Below are positions 44,271 to 52,918 of a stretch of 64,000 nt of DNA, in pieces. Within the stretch, counting starts at the first letter, position 1. The number at the start of each line of letters is the position of its first letter. The DNA is taken from the NCBI GenBank assembly GCA_964400675.1, contig CAYNVO010000005.1, positions 62,001 through 126,000 of the forward strand. Reading direction: 5' to 3'. Both the position numbers and the translations under genes were made by a program. Below the pieces are notes generated by a model that saw nothing but the letters and a program-made list of their open reading frames with translations, ran no database searches and was not told where the DNA came from. Origin of the DNA: 9FT-COMBO-48-23 sp964400675 (GTDB lineage: Bacteria; Chloroflexota; Dehalococcoidia; GIF9; UBA5629).

Positions 44271-45470
44271 TTATTCAATGATTTTGCCGATGACCCCGGC
44301 TCCGACTGTTCTACCTCCCTCACGAATTGCAAAGCGCAGTCCTGTTTCCAGCGCCACCGGATAAATAAGCTTTATGGTCATTTTTACGTTATCGCCGGGC
44401 ATAACCATCTCTACCCCCTTGGGTAACTCCGCAACTCCGGTAATATCAAGTGTCCTGATATAGAATTGAGGCTTATAGCCATTAAAGAACGGAGTATGCC
44501 GGCCACCTTCTTCCTTGGTTAATACATAGACCTCAGCCTCGAAGTGGGTATGCGGCGTAACCGAGCCTGGTGCTGCTAAAACCTGACCTCTCTCCACATC
44601 CTCACGCTCTATGCCCCTGAGCAAACAGCCAACAGCGTCCCCAGGCTCTCCTGATTCCAGCGTCTTGTGGAACATTTCCACTCCAGTTACCACAGTCTTC
44701 CGTGTTTCCTTTATGCCCACTATTTCAATCTCATCACCTGTTTTAACTACACCTCGCTCCACCCTACCAGTGACTACAGTACCACGCCCCTTTATGCCAA
44801 ATACATCCTCTACCGGCATCAAGAAAGGCTTGTCTTTAGGTCTTACCGGCAGCGGCACCCATTCATCTATAGTATCAGCCAACTGCAAAATTTTACCGCA
44901 CCATTCACACTCTCGCTTGCCACAACCACACTCCAGCGCCTTCAGGGCACTTACCCGGATGATAGGAGTCTTATCTCCTGGAAACTTTTGCTTGGACAGA
45001 AGGTCTCTTACTTCGAGTTCAACAAGGTCCAGTAGCTCCGGGTCATCCATCATGTCTACCTTATTCAATGCTACCAGTATGCTGGGCACCTCCACTTGCC
45101 GAGCCAGAAGAACATGTTCACGTGTCTGAGGCATGGGCCCATCAGGAGCGCTAACTACCAGTATTGCCCCATCCATCTGAGCCGCACCAGTAATCATATT
45201 CTTAATATAGTCGGCATGCCCCGGACAATCTACGTGAGCATAGTGCCGTTTTGCAGTCTCATATTCGATATGAGCAATAGCGATTGTCAAGCCACGTGCC
45301 TTCTCCTCAGGCGCATTATCTATGGAATCGAAGGCTCGAAACGCAGTGTCGCCTTGCTTAGATAAACATAAAGTAATCGCCGAAGTTAAAGTCGTCTTAC
45401 CGTGATCAACGTGGCCTATTGTCCCCACATTGAGATGCGGTTTAGTACGCTGAAAGACCTTCTTTGCCAT
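44271..45470 (-). CDS. tuf: elongation factor Tu with four-cysteine insert
   Basis: GTPase delivering aminoacyl-tRNA to the ribosome, 399 residues. G1 is GHVDHGKT, G3 DCPGHADY, G4 NKVDMMDD, followed by beta-barrel domains 2 and 3 (GIKGRGTVVTGRVERG, ending GRTVGAGVIGKI). Compared with typical EF-Tu, the G domain between ALKALE and ILQLAD contains CGCGKRECEWCGK: C181, C183, C188 and C191, able to hold a metal. It is transcribed after three tRNA genes and before rpmG, the classical tRNA-tufB arrangement. Confidence 0.97.
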   Translation of the reverse strand: MAKKVFQRTKPHLNVGTIGHVDHGKTTLTSAITLCLSKQGDTAFRAFDSIDNAPEEKARGLTIAIAHIEYETAKRHYAHVDCPGHADYIKNMITGAAQMDGAILVVSAPDGPMPQTREHVLLARQVEVPSILVALNKVDMMDDPELLDLVELEVRDLLSKQKFPGDKTPIIRVSALKALECGCGKRECEWCGKILQLADTIDEWVPLPVRPKDKPFLMPVEDVFGIKGRGTVVTGRVERGVVKTGDEIEIVGIKETRKTVVTGVEMFHKTLESGEPGDAVGCLLRGIEREDVERGQVLAAPGSVTPHTHFEAEVYVLTKEEGGRHTPFFNGYKPQFYIRTLDITGVAELPKGVEMVMPGDNVKMTIKLIYPVALETGLRFAIREGGRTVGAGVIGKIIE

Positions 45471-45494
45471 TTTACGAAACCTCCTTCTTTACAC

Positions 45495-45567
45495 AGCCCA
45501 CAACCAGATTCGAACTGGTGACCCCGTTCTTACCAAGAACGTGCTCTACCTGCTGAGCTATGTGGGC
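45495..45567 (-). tRNA. tRNA-Thr (GGT)
   Basis: Seven-base acceptor GCCCACA/TGTGGGC folds a full cloverleaf; anticodon loop TTGGTAA between CGTTC and GAACG gives GGT. No CCA is encoded. It is the third tRNA of the leader before tuf. Confidence 0.95.
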
Positions 45568-45649
45568 AAACTTTCCAGTATTATACAATATAGCCTTAAA
45601 TTATACACTATTTTACTAAAGTCGCAAACTCTCCGAGAGCGGTAGCATC

Positions 45650-45755
45650 CCTCAGTAGTTGCTACCCTGAGCGTAGCGAAAAGGCGTCAATCTCTGAGAT
45701 TGCTTCGTCTCCCTTCCACGGAAGGGCCCCCAGCAATGACAATCTAACAGCCCTC
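45650..45755. repeat. interspersed repeat between tRNA genes
   Basis: CTGAGCGTAGCGAAAAGG and GAGATTGCTTCGTCTCCC words match the repeat family seen at 60.1 and 62.1 kb. It splits tRNA-Thr(GGT) from tRNA-Tyr and must be transcribed with the tRNA-tuf operon if that operon is single. Confidence 0.6.
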
Positions 45756-45763
45756 CGAGATGG

Positions 45764-45846
45764 TGGAGGGGGTAGGATTCGAACCTACGTAGCCTACAGG
45801 CGGCAGATTTACAGTCTGCTCCGATTGTCCACTCCGGCACCCCTCC
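45764..45846 (-). tRNA. tRNA-Tyr (GTA)
   Basis: Class II tRNA with a long variable arm; acceptor GGAGGGG/CCCCTCC, anticodon loop CTGTAAA in GCAGACTGTAAATCTGC reads GTA. No CCA is encoded. Confidence 0.95.
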
Positions 45847-45866
45847 CAACCCAGACCTAAAGTCAA

Positions 45867-45939
45867 AGCCCGAGAGGGGAGTCGAACCCACTAACCTACC
45901 GATTACAAGTCGGTTGCGCTTCCATTGCGCTACTCGGGC
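45867..45939 (-). tRNA. tRNA-Thr (TGT)
   Basis: Acceptor GCCCGAG/CTCGGGC; anticodon arm ACCGA-CTTGTAA-TCGGT gives TGT. It is the first gene of the tRNA-tuf-ribosomal-protein operon, about 45 bases downstream of the predicted start. Confidence 0.95.
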
Positions 45940-45989
45940 AATCAAATAAAGCTTTCGGCCAACCCCACCCAAACAAACTACGGGCTGTT

Positions 45990-46018
45990 AGTATAGAAAA
46001 AGCTATGTCAAAAGTCAA
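45990..46018 (-). promoter_or_regulatory. promoter of tRNA-tuf-rpl operon
   Basis: On the minus strand TTGACT and TATACT are exactly 17 bases apart, with predicted start near 45983. It is divergent from the promoter at 46061. Confidence 0.7.
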
Positions 46019-46060
46019 GGAATTGACACACCATACCTGCAGTCTTGTAAAATGGCATTC

Positions 46061-46089
46061 TTGCATTGACAATGCGCCATTGTTATAAT
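46061..46089 (+). promoter_or_regulatory. putative extended -10 promoter
   Basis: TGTTATAAT (46081-46089) is an extended -10 with TTGCAT 17 bases upstream of TATAAT. It would drive the coiled-coil gene at 46196 with a ~100-base leader. Confidence 0.5.
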
Positions 46090-46195
46090 TATCTGACAGT
46101 CGAGATATTGAACAGAGGAGAAAACAGAAGATACACGGCGAGCTACGTCCGTAGTTAAGCCGATTTCCGCTAAAATATGGAGGAAAGTTACGAAG

Positions 46196-46654
46196 ATGGC
46201 AAAAAAGCCTCGGAGAGCTGCAGTCCAGAATATCATCAGAAACTTGCTTAATTCGGAGATACCGGAGATACAATCTATGGCCAATAACCTTGCTGAGCAG
46301 ATTAAAGAGCTGGAGGAGCAAAGCTCCAGACTCCAAAAACATGTTACCCAGATTGAAGGCCTGGCAACAGAAGAGGCGAACGCTCTGGCTGAAGGACAAC
46401 TCGCCGAGATACTCACGAATTTAGATAATGTGTTAGGCGAGCTTAGAACAAGGACAAAGAAAGCCTTACCTGCTAGACCGGAAGCTGTGGCTCCAGCTCC
46501 AATCAGAAGAGCTATTGTTGAACAGAAACCTGAAGAAGAGGAAGAAGAGGCAGAGGAGATAGAAGAACTGGGAGAGACAACGCCTGGACAGGGAATGCGG
46601 CTGGAAACCTACACTACACCAGAAGGTTACCTAATAAAGAAGTCAAGGATCTAA
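46196..46654 (+). CDS. coiled-coil protein of unknown function
   Basis: 152-residue protein. Residues 20-90 form a heptad-like helix (IPEIQSMANNLAEQIKELEE, SRLQKHVTQIEG, LAEILTNLDNVLGEL). A Pro/Ala hinge and a strongly acidic stretch (EEEEEEAEEIEEL) follow, and a conserved-looking C-terminus reads ETYTTPEGYLIKKSRI. GGAGGAAAG precedes the ATG. It is located between two oppositely oriented tRNA-containing operons. Function unknown. Confidence 0.75.
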   Translation: MAKKPRRAAVQNIIRNLLNSEIPEIQSMANNLAEQIKELEEQSSRLQKHVTQIEGLATEEANALAEGQLAEILTNLDNVLGELRTRTKKALPARPEAVAPAPIRRAIVEQKPEEEEEEAEEIEELGETTPGQGMRLETYTTPEGYLIKKSRI

Positions 46655-46666
46655 ACTTAGCTTGCT

Positions 46667-46740
46667 GCCCCTGTAGCTCAGATGGATAGAGCAGCGGTTT
46701 CCTAAACCGCGTGTCGGGCGTTCGAATCGCCCCAGGGGTA
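46667..46740 (+). tRNA. tRNA-Arg (CCT)
   Basis: Acceptor GCCCCTG/CAGGGGT, anticodon loop TTCCTAA gives CCT. CCA not encoded. It follows the coiled-coil stop by 12 bases and is probably processed from that transcript. Confidence 0.95.
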
Positions 46741-46836
46741 CTTTGAAGCTAAAATTCACCCACCTACAGCCAGTGGATTATGCGACAGCACCATCAGGAT
46801 AACTCGCCCAAAAACATCAACACGCTCAAAAATACG

Positions 46837-46865
46837 TTGAATTTCCCCACTTTTTTCTCTATAAT
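46837..46865 (+). promoter_or_regulatory. promoter of tRNA-Trp/Leu cluster
   Basis: TTGAAT and TATAAT are exactly 17 bases apart, about 60 bases before tRNA-Trp. Confidence 0.65.
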
Positions 46866-46927
46866 GTCTCCGCAATTGGTCAGCATATTAACAACATAAC
46901 TCGATTTGCTCTCTAATTCTGTAGTGT

Positions 46928-47000
46928 AGGGGTGTAGCTCAGTTGGTAGAGCAGCGGTCTCCAAAACCGCAGGTCGCGGGTTCGAATCCTGCCGCCCCTG
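46928..47000 (+). tRNA. tRNA-Trp (CCA)
   Basis: Acceptor AGGGGTG/CGCCCCT, anticodon loop CTCCAAA gives CCA. The 3' CCA is encoded (47001-47003). Confidence 0.95.
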
Positions 47001-47018
47001 CCATGATGCGGGGTGAAT

Positions 47019-47102
47019 GCCGAGGTGGTGGAATAGGTAGACACGCCATCTTGAGGGGGTGGTGGGCGTAAGCCCGTAGGAGTTCAAATCTCCTCCTCGG
47101 CA
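47019..47102 (+). tRNA. tRNA-Leu (GAG)
   Basis: Class II tRNA with acceptor GCCGAGG/CCTCGGC; anticodon arm CCATC-TTGAGGG-GGTGG gives GAG. The 3' CCA is encoded (47103-47105). Confidence 0.92.
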
Positions 47103-47114
47103 CCATTTACTCCC

Positions 47115-47158
47115 TGTGTCATTCTGAGCCCCGATGCAATCGTGGCGAAGAATCTAGA
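47115..47158. repeat. short interspersed repeat
   Basis: TGTGTCATTCTGAGCCCCG and GGCGAAGAATCTAGA match the repeat words at 62.2 kb. Confidence 0.6.
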
Positions 47159-47213
47159 TAAGAATGGCACAAAGCATTAGTGGGTGATTTTTTTTGATAT
47201 AATAGGAAAACGT

Positions 47214-47285
47214 GCGGAAGTAGTTCAGTGGTAGAACGCCTCCTTGCCAAGGAGGAGGTCGCGAGTTCGAATCTCGTCTTCCGCT
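47214..47285 (+). tRNA. tRNA-Gly (GCC)
   Basis: Acceptor GCGGAAG/CTTCCGC, anticodon loop TTGCCAA gives GCC. CCA is encoded (47286-47288). An extended -10 TGATATAAT lies just upstream at 47195-47203. Confidence 0.95.
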
Positions 47286-47298
47286 CCATAGAATCCAG

Positions 47299-47371
47299 GG
47301 CGGCGTAGCCAAGTGGTTAAGGCGGGGGTCTGCAAAACCCCTATACAGCGGTTCAAATCCGCTCGCCGCCT
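47299..47371 (+). tRNA. tRNA-Cys (GCA)
   Basis: Acceptor GGCGGCG/CGCCGCC, anticodon loop CTGCAAA between GGGGT and ACCCC gives GCA. CCA is encoded (47372-47374). Confidence 0.95.
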
Positions 47372-47390
47372 CCACTTTTAATCACTTCTT

Positions 47391-47473
47391 GCCGAGGTGG
47401 CGGAATGGCAGACGCGGCGGACTTAAAATCCGCTCTCCGCAAGGAGGTGTGGGTTCGAGTCCCTCCCTCGGCA
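47391..47473 (+). tRNA. tRNA-Leu (TAA)
   Basis: Class II tRNA, acceptor GCCGAGG/CCTCGGC; anticodon loop CTTAAAA gives TAA. No CCA is encoded. Sequences resembling its 3' half recur through the next 11 kb. Confidence 0.95.
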
Positions 47474-47572
47474 CTTTTGTCATGCTGTACATCATACGAC
47501 ATACTGAATACAATTAGCCCGCTTTTAGCAGGCTACCAGTCCTTTTAATATTGAAAAGGCACTCAGGGGGTT

Positions 47573-48010
47573 ATGGTGAAAAAAATGAGTCTGCCGCTTA
47601 AGGTCTTCCTCATAGTACTCGCAGTTTGCGTTCTATATGTCCTGATAGCCAGCATTGTCAGAGTCTCCATCGGACAAATTGCAAGTGACATGGCGGTGAC
47701 ACGCTTCATCATCGGCAGTATAATCGGCCTTGTGCTAGCAGGCATCGCTGCCGGCATCACAGCGCTTGTAGTAGCCATTAAGAATAAGAAAAAATTGAGC
47801 CTCCCACTAAAGGTCTTCCTGATAGTAGCCGCGGTCTGTATTTTGTATGTTCTAACAGCCAGCATTGTAAGAGTCTACGTCGGAGAGATTACCACTGATA
47901 GGGCTGTGGTACGCTTCATCATTTTCGGTATAATCGGCGGTTCCCTAGTAGGAGGCATCGCTGCCGGCACCACAGCACTTGTAGTAGCCATAAAGAAGCT
48001 GGGTGAGTGA
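47573..48010 (+). CDS. membrane protein made of two tandem ~70-residue repeats
   Basis: 145-residue protein whose halves are near copies: residues 6-72 and 75-142 both read SLPLKVFLIV-x-AVC-x-LYVL, then ASIVRV, GxI, DxAVxRFII, GIAAGxTALVVAIK. Each half has two helices, giving a four-helix protein with a Lys-rich loop (KNKKK) between copies. The DNA copies differ at many positions, so the duplication is old or selected. AGGGGG precedes the ATG. Family unrecognised. Confidence 0.75.
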   Translation: MVKKMSLPLKVFLIVLAVCVLYVLIASIVRVSIGQIASDMAVTRFIIGSIIGLVLAGIAAGITALVVAIKNKKKLSLPLKVFLIVAAVCILYVLTASIVRVYVGEITTDRAVVRFIIFGIIGGSLVGGIAAGTTALVVAIKKLGE

Positions 48011-48207
48011 GACTTCCGGCTTGCGCCTCTCTAAAACAGCCGACTGTATTTCAGGTCAGTCCAACTACTATTGACCAGTTCAAATCCGCTCTCCACAGTG
48101 GGGTTCGTGCCAGTATAGTCCCACGCTTCATTGACATGATATAATGCATTCCGTTACACCACAGGTTCAACGAATAGCATCAGCTTAAACTTCAAAGGAG
48201 GTACGCT

Positions 48208-49350
48208 GTGAACATATTCTGGGCTGTGTTCTTCGTCTTATTTCCAGTCCTGGTCATCTATCTGTGCCAGAGATTTCCAGTTCTAAATAGGCTCGGCGCC
48301 GTGGTCATCTGCTATGCCGTTGGCATCATTATAGGCAACATCGGCGTCCTGCCCGAAAACATCTTCGGCGTGCAGGATACATTGATGACTCTGGTCATCC
48401 CATTAGCCATACCCCTCATCTTTTTCTCCATTGATATCAAGAAGTGGTCAAGGTTAGCCGGCAAATCGCTGCTGTCATTCACCTTCGTGGTGGTGTCAGT
48501 GGTGATAACGGTCTGTGCCGGCTATTTCATATTCAGGTCTCTGATTGGCGAGGAGACATGGAAGGTATCGGGAATGCTCATCGGCGTCTATACCGGCGGC
48601 ACGCCCAACCTGGCAGCCATCGGCACAGCGCTGCACATCGACCCCACGGTCTACGTGGCAGCCCATGCCTCCGACGTATTTATAGGCGCCGTCTGGCTGC
48701 TCATAGTCATCACTGTGCTGCAAAGGATTCTGCTCAAGTTCCTGCCGCCATTCCAGCGACTGGGTGACGAGAGCCAGAACCAGGAGCAGACTAATTTCGA
48801 CTCCTACGCCGGCATATTCCGGCGCAGGGTAATACTGCCTCTGCTCGGCGCTTTTGGCATCGCCGTCGGCATCTTTGCCGTTGGTGCCGGGCTGACCATG
48901 GTGGTTCCCCAGGAGTTCGCCATGGTGGTGGCTATATTAACGGTCTCTACGCTAGGTATAGCCTTCTCCTTCATTCCAGCCGTCAGGCGCATCCCCATGA
49001 CCTTCCAGCTCGGTCAATACTTGATACTGATATTCTGCCTGGTGGTCAGCTCTATGGCTGATATCCAGAAGCTGCTGCATACCGCACCTGCCATGATAGG
49101 ACTGGTGGCGTTCGTCTATTTCGTCTCAGTGGCAGTACACGTGACGCTTTCCGCCATCGCCAGGATCGATGCCGATACTGTCATCATTACCTCAGTGGCC
49201 GGTCTCTATTCACCGCCTTTTGTCCCCATGGTGGCATCCGTCTTAAAGAACAAGGAGGTCATCGTTTCCGGTGTCATCACCGGCATTATCGGCTGGGTCG
49301 TGGGCACTTATCTGGGCATTGCCGTAGCCTATACCCTGCACATGTTCTGA
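48208..49350 (+). CDS. DUF819 family membrane transporter
   Basis: 380-residue protein of about ten to eleven helices, of the DUF819 (YjcL) family, related to bile-acid/Na+ symporter-fold transporters. Family marks include VIPLAIPLIFFSIDI near residue 70, GVYTGGTPNLAAIG near 126, AAHASDVFIGAVWL, and AGLYSPPFVPMVASVLKN. The start is GTG with AAAGGAGGT upstream. It is GC-richer than the tRNA region and is followed in the same direction by a PLP decarboxylase and a TSUP exporter. A transport/decarboxylation cassette is plausible; the substrate is unknown. Confidence 0.85.
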   Translation: MNIFWAVFFVLFPVLVIYLCQRFPVLNRLGAVVICYAVGIIIGNIGVLPENIFGVQDTLMTLVIPLAIPLIFFSIDIKKWSRLAGKSLLSFTFVVVSVVITVCAGYFIFRSLIGEETWKVSGMLIGVYTGGTPNLAAIGTALHIDPTVYVAAHASDVFIGAVWLLIVITVLQRILLKFLPPFQRLGDESQNQEQTNFDSYAGIFRRRVILPLLGAFGIAVGIFAVGAGLTMVVPQEFAMVVAILTVSTLGIAFSFIPAVRRIPMTFQLGQYLILIFCLVVSSMADIQKLLHTAPAMIGLVAFVYFVSVAVHVTLSAIARIDADTVIITSVAGLYSPPFVPMVASVLKNKEVIVSGVITGIIGWVVGTYLGIAVAYTLHMF

Positions 49351-49409
49351 GCCTGAATACCAAACAACCTCCTGTCAGGCTCATCTGAAGCAAGGAAGGA
49401 GACAAAGTC

Positions 49410-50741
49410 ATGGCTAACATTGAATTTCCCGATAAAGGAATGCCCGGCGAGGAGCTTCTGTCCACTCTGCGCTCGCTGAAATCGGGCGATAGCGACTGGA
49501 AGCATGGCCGCATGTTCAGTCTCATTTTCAACGCCGGCGAAGACGTAGCCAGGGTAACCGAGGAAGCCTACACCATGTTCGTGGTAGAAAACGGGCTCAG
49601 CCCCTTTGCCTTTCCCAGCCTACTGAAGATGGAGACCGAGGTCACCGCTATGATGGCAAACCTGTTCCACGGCAATTCGGATACGGTGGGCAACATGACC
49701 TCCGGCGGGTCGGAGAGCATCATGGTGGCAGTCAAGGCAGCGCGCGACTATGCCCACGCCAGGAAGCCTCACATTACCCAGCCCGAGCTGCTCATGCCGC
49801 TTTCGGCGCATCCCGCCTTTAACAAGGCGGCACACTACCTGGGGCTGAGAACCGTTATTGTGCCCACGGACAAGGAAACCCTGGCTGCCGACATATCTGC
49901 CATGCGCCAGGCTATCACCGAGAATACAATAATGATGGTAGGCTCTGCGCCGTCATATCCTCACGGCATCATCGACCCCATAGAAAACCTTGCCGAGATG
50001 GCAGCCGAGAATGACATCTGGATGCACACGGATGCCTGCGTCGGCGGGCTGGTGCTGCCTTTCGTTAAGAAACTTGGCTATCCCATACCGACCTTCGATT
50101 TCCAAATCCCGGGCGTGTGCTCCATGTCGGCTGACATACACAAGTACGGCTTCACGCCCAAGGGGGCATCGGTAGTCCTGTATCGTAATCCGGAGCTGCG
50201 GCAGCACCAGATTTTCGCCTATGCCGACTGGCCCGGCGGCGTCTACGCCACACCTAACGTGTCCGGTTCCAGGCCCGGCGGACCCATAGCCTCAAGCTGG
50301 GCAGCGCTGAAATACATGGGAATGGAAGGCTACATGAATCTGGCAAAGAAAAGCATGAAGGCAACAAAAGGGCTGCTCGAGGGCATATCAGCCATCCCTG
50401 AGCTATATGTGCTGGGGAAACCGGCAGCCACTGTTTTCGCCATCGGCAGCGATGCGCTCAATATCTTCGCACTGGGCGAGAAGATGAAGGAATACCGCTG
50501 GTACATCGATAGCCAGCATTTGCCCCCCTGTCTGCACATGACCATCACGCCAATACATGCCACAATCGTGGAACCTTTCCTGGCAGATTTGCGCGCCGCA
50601 ATCAAAGAAGTAGCCAAACTGAAACCGGAGGATATCACCGGCGAGGCTGCCATGTACGGCATGATAGGCTCCATGCCCGACCGCAACATGGCTAAGGACT
50701 TTGCCGTACAATACCTGAACGACCTTTACCGTGTCCACTGA
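49410..50741 (+). CDS. group II PLP-dependent decarboxylase/lyase
   Basis: 443-residue fold-type I PLP enzyme near the glutamate-decarboxylase/sphingosine-phosphate-lyase group. Motifs: TSGGSESIMVAVKAARDYA, WMHTDACVGGLVLP (Asp that pairs with the pyridine N), and SMSADIHKYGFTPKGASVV with Lys forming the Schiff base. AAGGAAGGAG precedes the ATG. Position between a DUF819 transporter and a TSUP exporter suggests these act on a common metabolite; a C-S or C-C lyase role with sulfite-like export is possible but not demonstrable. Confidence 0.85.
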   Translation: MANIEFPDKGMPGEELLSTLRSLKSGDSDWKHGRMFSLIFNAGEDVARVTEEAYTMFVVENGLSPFAFPSLLKMETEVTAMMANLFHGNSDTVGNMTSGGSESIMVAVKAARDYAHARKPHITQPELLMPLSAHPAFNKAAHYLGLRTVIVPTDKETLAADISAMRQAITENTIMMVGSAPSYPHGIIDPIENLAEMAAENDIWMHTDACVGGLVLPFVKKLGYPIPTFDFQIPGVCSMSADIHKYGFTPKGASVVLYRNPELRQHQIFAYADWPGGVYATPNVSGSRPGGPIASSWAALKYMGMEGYMNLAKKSMKATKGLLEGISAIPELYVLGKPAATVFAIGSDALNIFALGEKMKEYRWYIDSQHLPPCLHMTITPIHATIVEPFLADLRAAIKEVAKLKPEDITGEAAMYGMIGSMPDRNMAKDFAVQYLNDLYRVH

Positions 50742-50749
50742 TTGATGCC

Positions 50750-51481
50750 ATGGCTTTGACGCTTTTTCTTCTAGGGTGCATACTTATCCTGGCGCATACT
50801 GCCGAGACCATACTGGGCTTCGGCTCCACGCTCATCGCCCTGGCTCTGGGCGTCTATCTACTGCCTCTGGAGACACTGGTGCCCATGCTGGTCATATTCG
50901 GCTTACTCCAGAGCATCTGGCTGGTAGGCAGATGGCACCATTACATCCACTGGCGCGTACTGCTGGTGCATATACTGCCGCTGGCAACAGCCGGCATGGT
51001 CATCGGCATATTCAGCCGGGAAATCGCCGACGAAAATACCCTGAAGACGGTGCTCGGCGGCTTTATAGTCGTCGTGTCCCTCGCCGAGATGGTTTTGCTG
51101 TTCACAAAGAAGGCGCCCGGCGGGCAGCTACGCTGGTACTATCGCGTGCCTCTGCTTATCGGCGGCGGCATTTTCCACGGCTTGTTCGCCACCGGAGGTC
51201 CACCGATTGTGTACTATGCCAGCCGTCAGTTCAGCGCACAGGAGACATTCCGCGCCACTCTGTCCATGCTCTGGCTTATGCTTAACGTGGGGCTAATCAT
51301 CGGCTTCCTGGTGGGTGGGCAGATGGACCTGGCTAAACTGGAGATGACAGCGATGGTGCTGCCCGGACTGGTGATAGGCATCATCGTCGGCAGCTTGATT
51401 CGCGTCAAGGAGTTCTGGTTCAAGGCGCTGACCTACGTTCTTCTCTTTTTCAGCGGCTTGTTTCTGTTGATACAGGTCTGA
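50750..51481 (+). CDS. TSUP (TauE/SafE) family anion exporter
   Basis: 243-residue membrane protein with about eight helices, of the TauE/SafE family that moves sulfite, sulfoacetate or similar anions. LAHTAETILGFGSTLIALAL at the start and GGGIFHGLFATGGPPIVYY in the middle are the two G-rich repeat motifs. It begins eight bases after the decarboxylase stop. A truncated second copy of its 3' part occurs at 56598. Confidence 0.9.
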   Translation: MALTLFLLGCILILAHTAETILGFGSTLIALALGVYLLPLETLVPMLVIFGLLQSIWLVGRWHHYIHWRVLLVHILPLATAGMVIGIFSREIADENTLKTVLGGFIVVVSLAEMVLLFTKKAPGGQLRWYYRVPLLIGGGIFHGLFATGGPPIVYYASRQFSAQETFRATLSMLWLMLNVGLIIGFLVGGQMDLAKLEMTAMVLPGLVIGIIVGSLIRVKEFWFKALTYVLLFFSGLFLLIQV

Positions 51482-51678
51482 TAAGGAGTGTGAGTTCGAG
51501 CACATCCGCAGGCATACATAACGTTCTCTGTAGTTTGCCTACCATTCTAGTCTAGAATGCTTAATACTCTTTTGCTATCTAGAAAAACAGCTAGGATTTT
51601 GCGTGGATTCTACAAACAAGAAAGCAGGAACAGACCATGAGTCACACCACCCATGATTCTTGGGCTGGCGCGGATAAG

Positions 51679-52896
51679 TTATACACCTTCTAATCCTACA
51701 ATGCCCACAAAAATCATACAGCCATCTGGAGTACCACCCAGGTTATGTGTCAGTCCTAACTTGGGATTCTTTATCTGCCGCGAAGGCATACCGGGATTTA
51801 ATATGTCGTCTGCTTTGCCCTGAAGTTGCTTGTACATCTCATAAAGCATCCGTATCCCGCTGGCGCCAATTGGATGTCCAAAACACTTCAAGCCACCGTC
51901 GGGCTGTACTGGCAATTTGCCATCCAGGTCAAAAAAGCCATTTTCAATGTCATCTCTTACCTTGCCCCTGGGGCTGAAACCGAGGTCTTCCATAGTAACT
52001 GCCTCAGTTATGGAGAAGCAATCGTGTACCTCGGCCATGCTTATCTGCTCGCGGGGTTTGGTTATCCCTGCTTCTTTATAGGCTGCCTGCGCAGCGCGGA
52101 CAGTGGACTCAACATGGGTGTAATCATATTTGGGGGTAAACTTTCCATCGCGAGGGTGTGCGCTGATCTGCAGTGCCTTGACAAATACTGGTGGCGCTTT
52201 TCCCTTCCTCAATTTCTTGGCTATCTCTGGCGTAGCAATAATAGCTGCCGCCGATCCATCACTGACACCACAACAGTCAAACAATCCCAGCGGCCAGGCA
52301 ATCATCGGAGCATTGAGAATAGTCTCCATGGGCACTTCTCCCTGGAAGTGGGCGTTGCGGCACAGGGCGCCATTTTTATGGCTCTTCCAGGAGACTCTAC
52401 CTATCATGTGCTTGCCTTCCTCAAAGCTCAAGCCATATCGAGAGAAATATGTAGTGGCAAGCAATGCAAAATTGCCCGGCGCTGTGCTTTCTGGTGCCAA
52501 TACATGACTAGGATTTGGCTGTGCTCCACCCAGGCCGCTTATCCCCGTGTCCTTGAGTTTGTCAACACCGATGGCCAATACTATATCATATATGCCAGCG
52601 GCTACTGCATAGCAAGCATTCCTGAATGCATCCGAGGCGGTAGCGCAGGCATTCTCAACTCTGGTAACAGGGATATATTGTAGCTTTAGCGGCTGGGACA
52701 GTCCCATTCCAGTGTTCGCTGAGGAGGTGGTCCCAAACCAGGCTGCCTGAACCTCCTTGGGTTCTATCCCAGCATCTTCAAAGGCCTCATAAGCAGCCTC
52801 TACAAGCAAGTCATCAGCACTGGCATCCCAGCGCTCCCCAAACTTGGTGCAGCCCATGCCAACAATGGCAACCCTATCTTTTATACTTCCTGGCAT
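51679..52896 (-). CDS. thiolase-family acetyl-CoA C-acyltransferase
   Basis: 405-residue thiolase of the SCP2-like branch. Active-site residues are readable: nucleophile Cys in VENACATASDAF near residue 83, His in VHDCFSITEA and Cys/His in KCFGHPIGASG. ATG 52896 has AGGAGG eight bases upstream; the longer frame adds 25 non-conserved residues. It is 22 bases after the HMG-CoA-synthase/DUF35 gene. In archaea the thiolase, HMG-CoA synthase and a DUF35 protein form one complex; here the latter two are fused. Confidence 0.9.
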   Translation of the reverse strand: MPGSIKDRVAIVGMGCTKFGERWDASADDLLVEAAYEAFEDAGIEPKEVQAAWFGTTSSANTGMGLSQPLKLQYIPVTRVENACATASDAFRNACYAVAAGIYDIVLAIGVDKLKDTGISGLGGAQPNPSHVLAPESTAPGNFALLATTYFSRYGLSFEEGKHMIGRVSWKSHKNGALCRNAHFQGEVPMETILNAPMIAWPLGLFDCCGVSDGSAAAIIATPEIAKKLRKGKAPPVFVKALQISAHPRDGKFTPKYDYTHVESTVRAAQAAYKEAGITKPREQISMAEVHDCFSITEAVTMEDLGFSPRGKVRDDIENGFFDLDGKLPVQPDGGLKCFGHPIGASGIRMLYEMYKQLQGKADDILNPGMPSRQIKNPKLGLTHNLGGTPDGCMIFVGIVGLEGV

Positions 52897-52918
52897 TTTC
52901 TTTACCTCCTTTTTTATT

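Noticed and set aside
45652..46416. ORFs on the minus strand covering tRNA genes and the coiled-coil gene
   Set aside because: They cross folded tRNA genes and the antisense of a well-supported gene.
46794..47375. Two minus-strand ORFs across the tRNA cluster with phrases such as SGRRDSNSRPPPWQGG
   Set aside because: Such phrases are a well-known artefact of translating antisense tRNA sequence.
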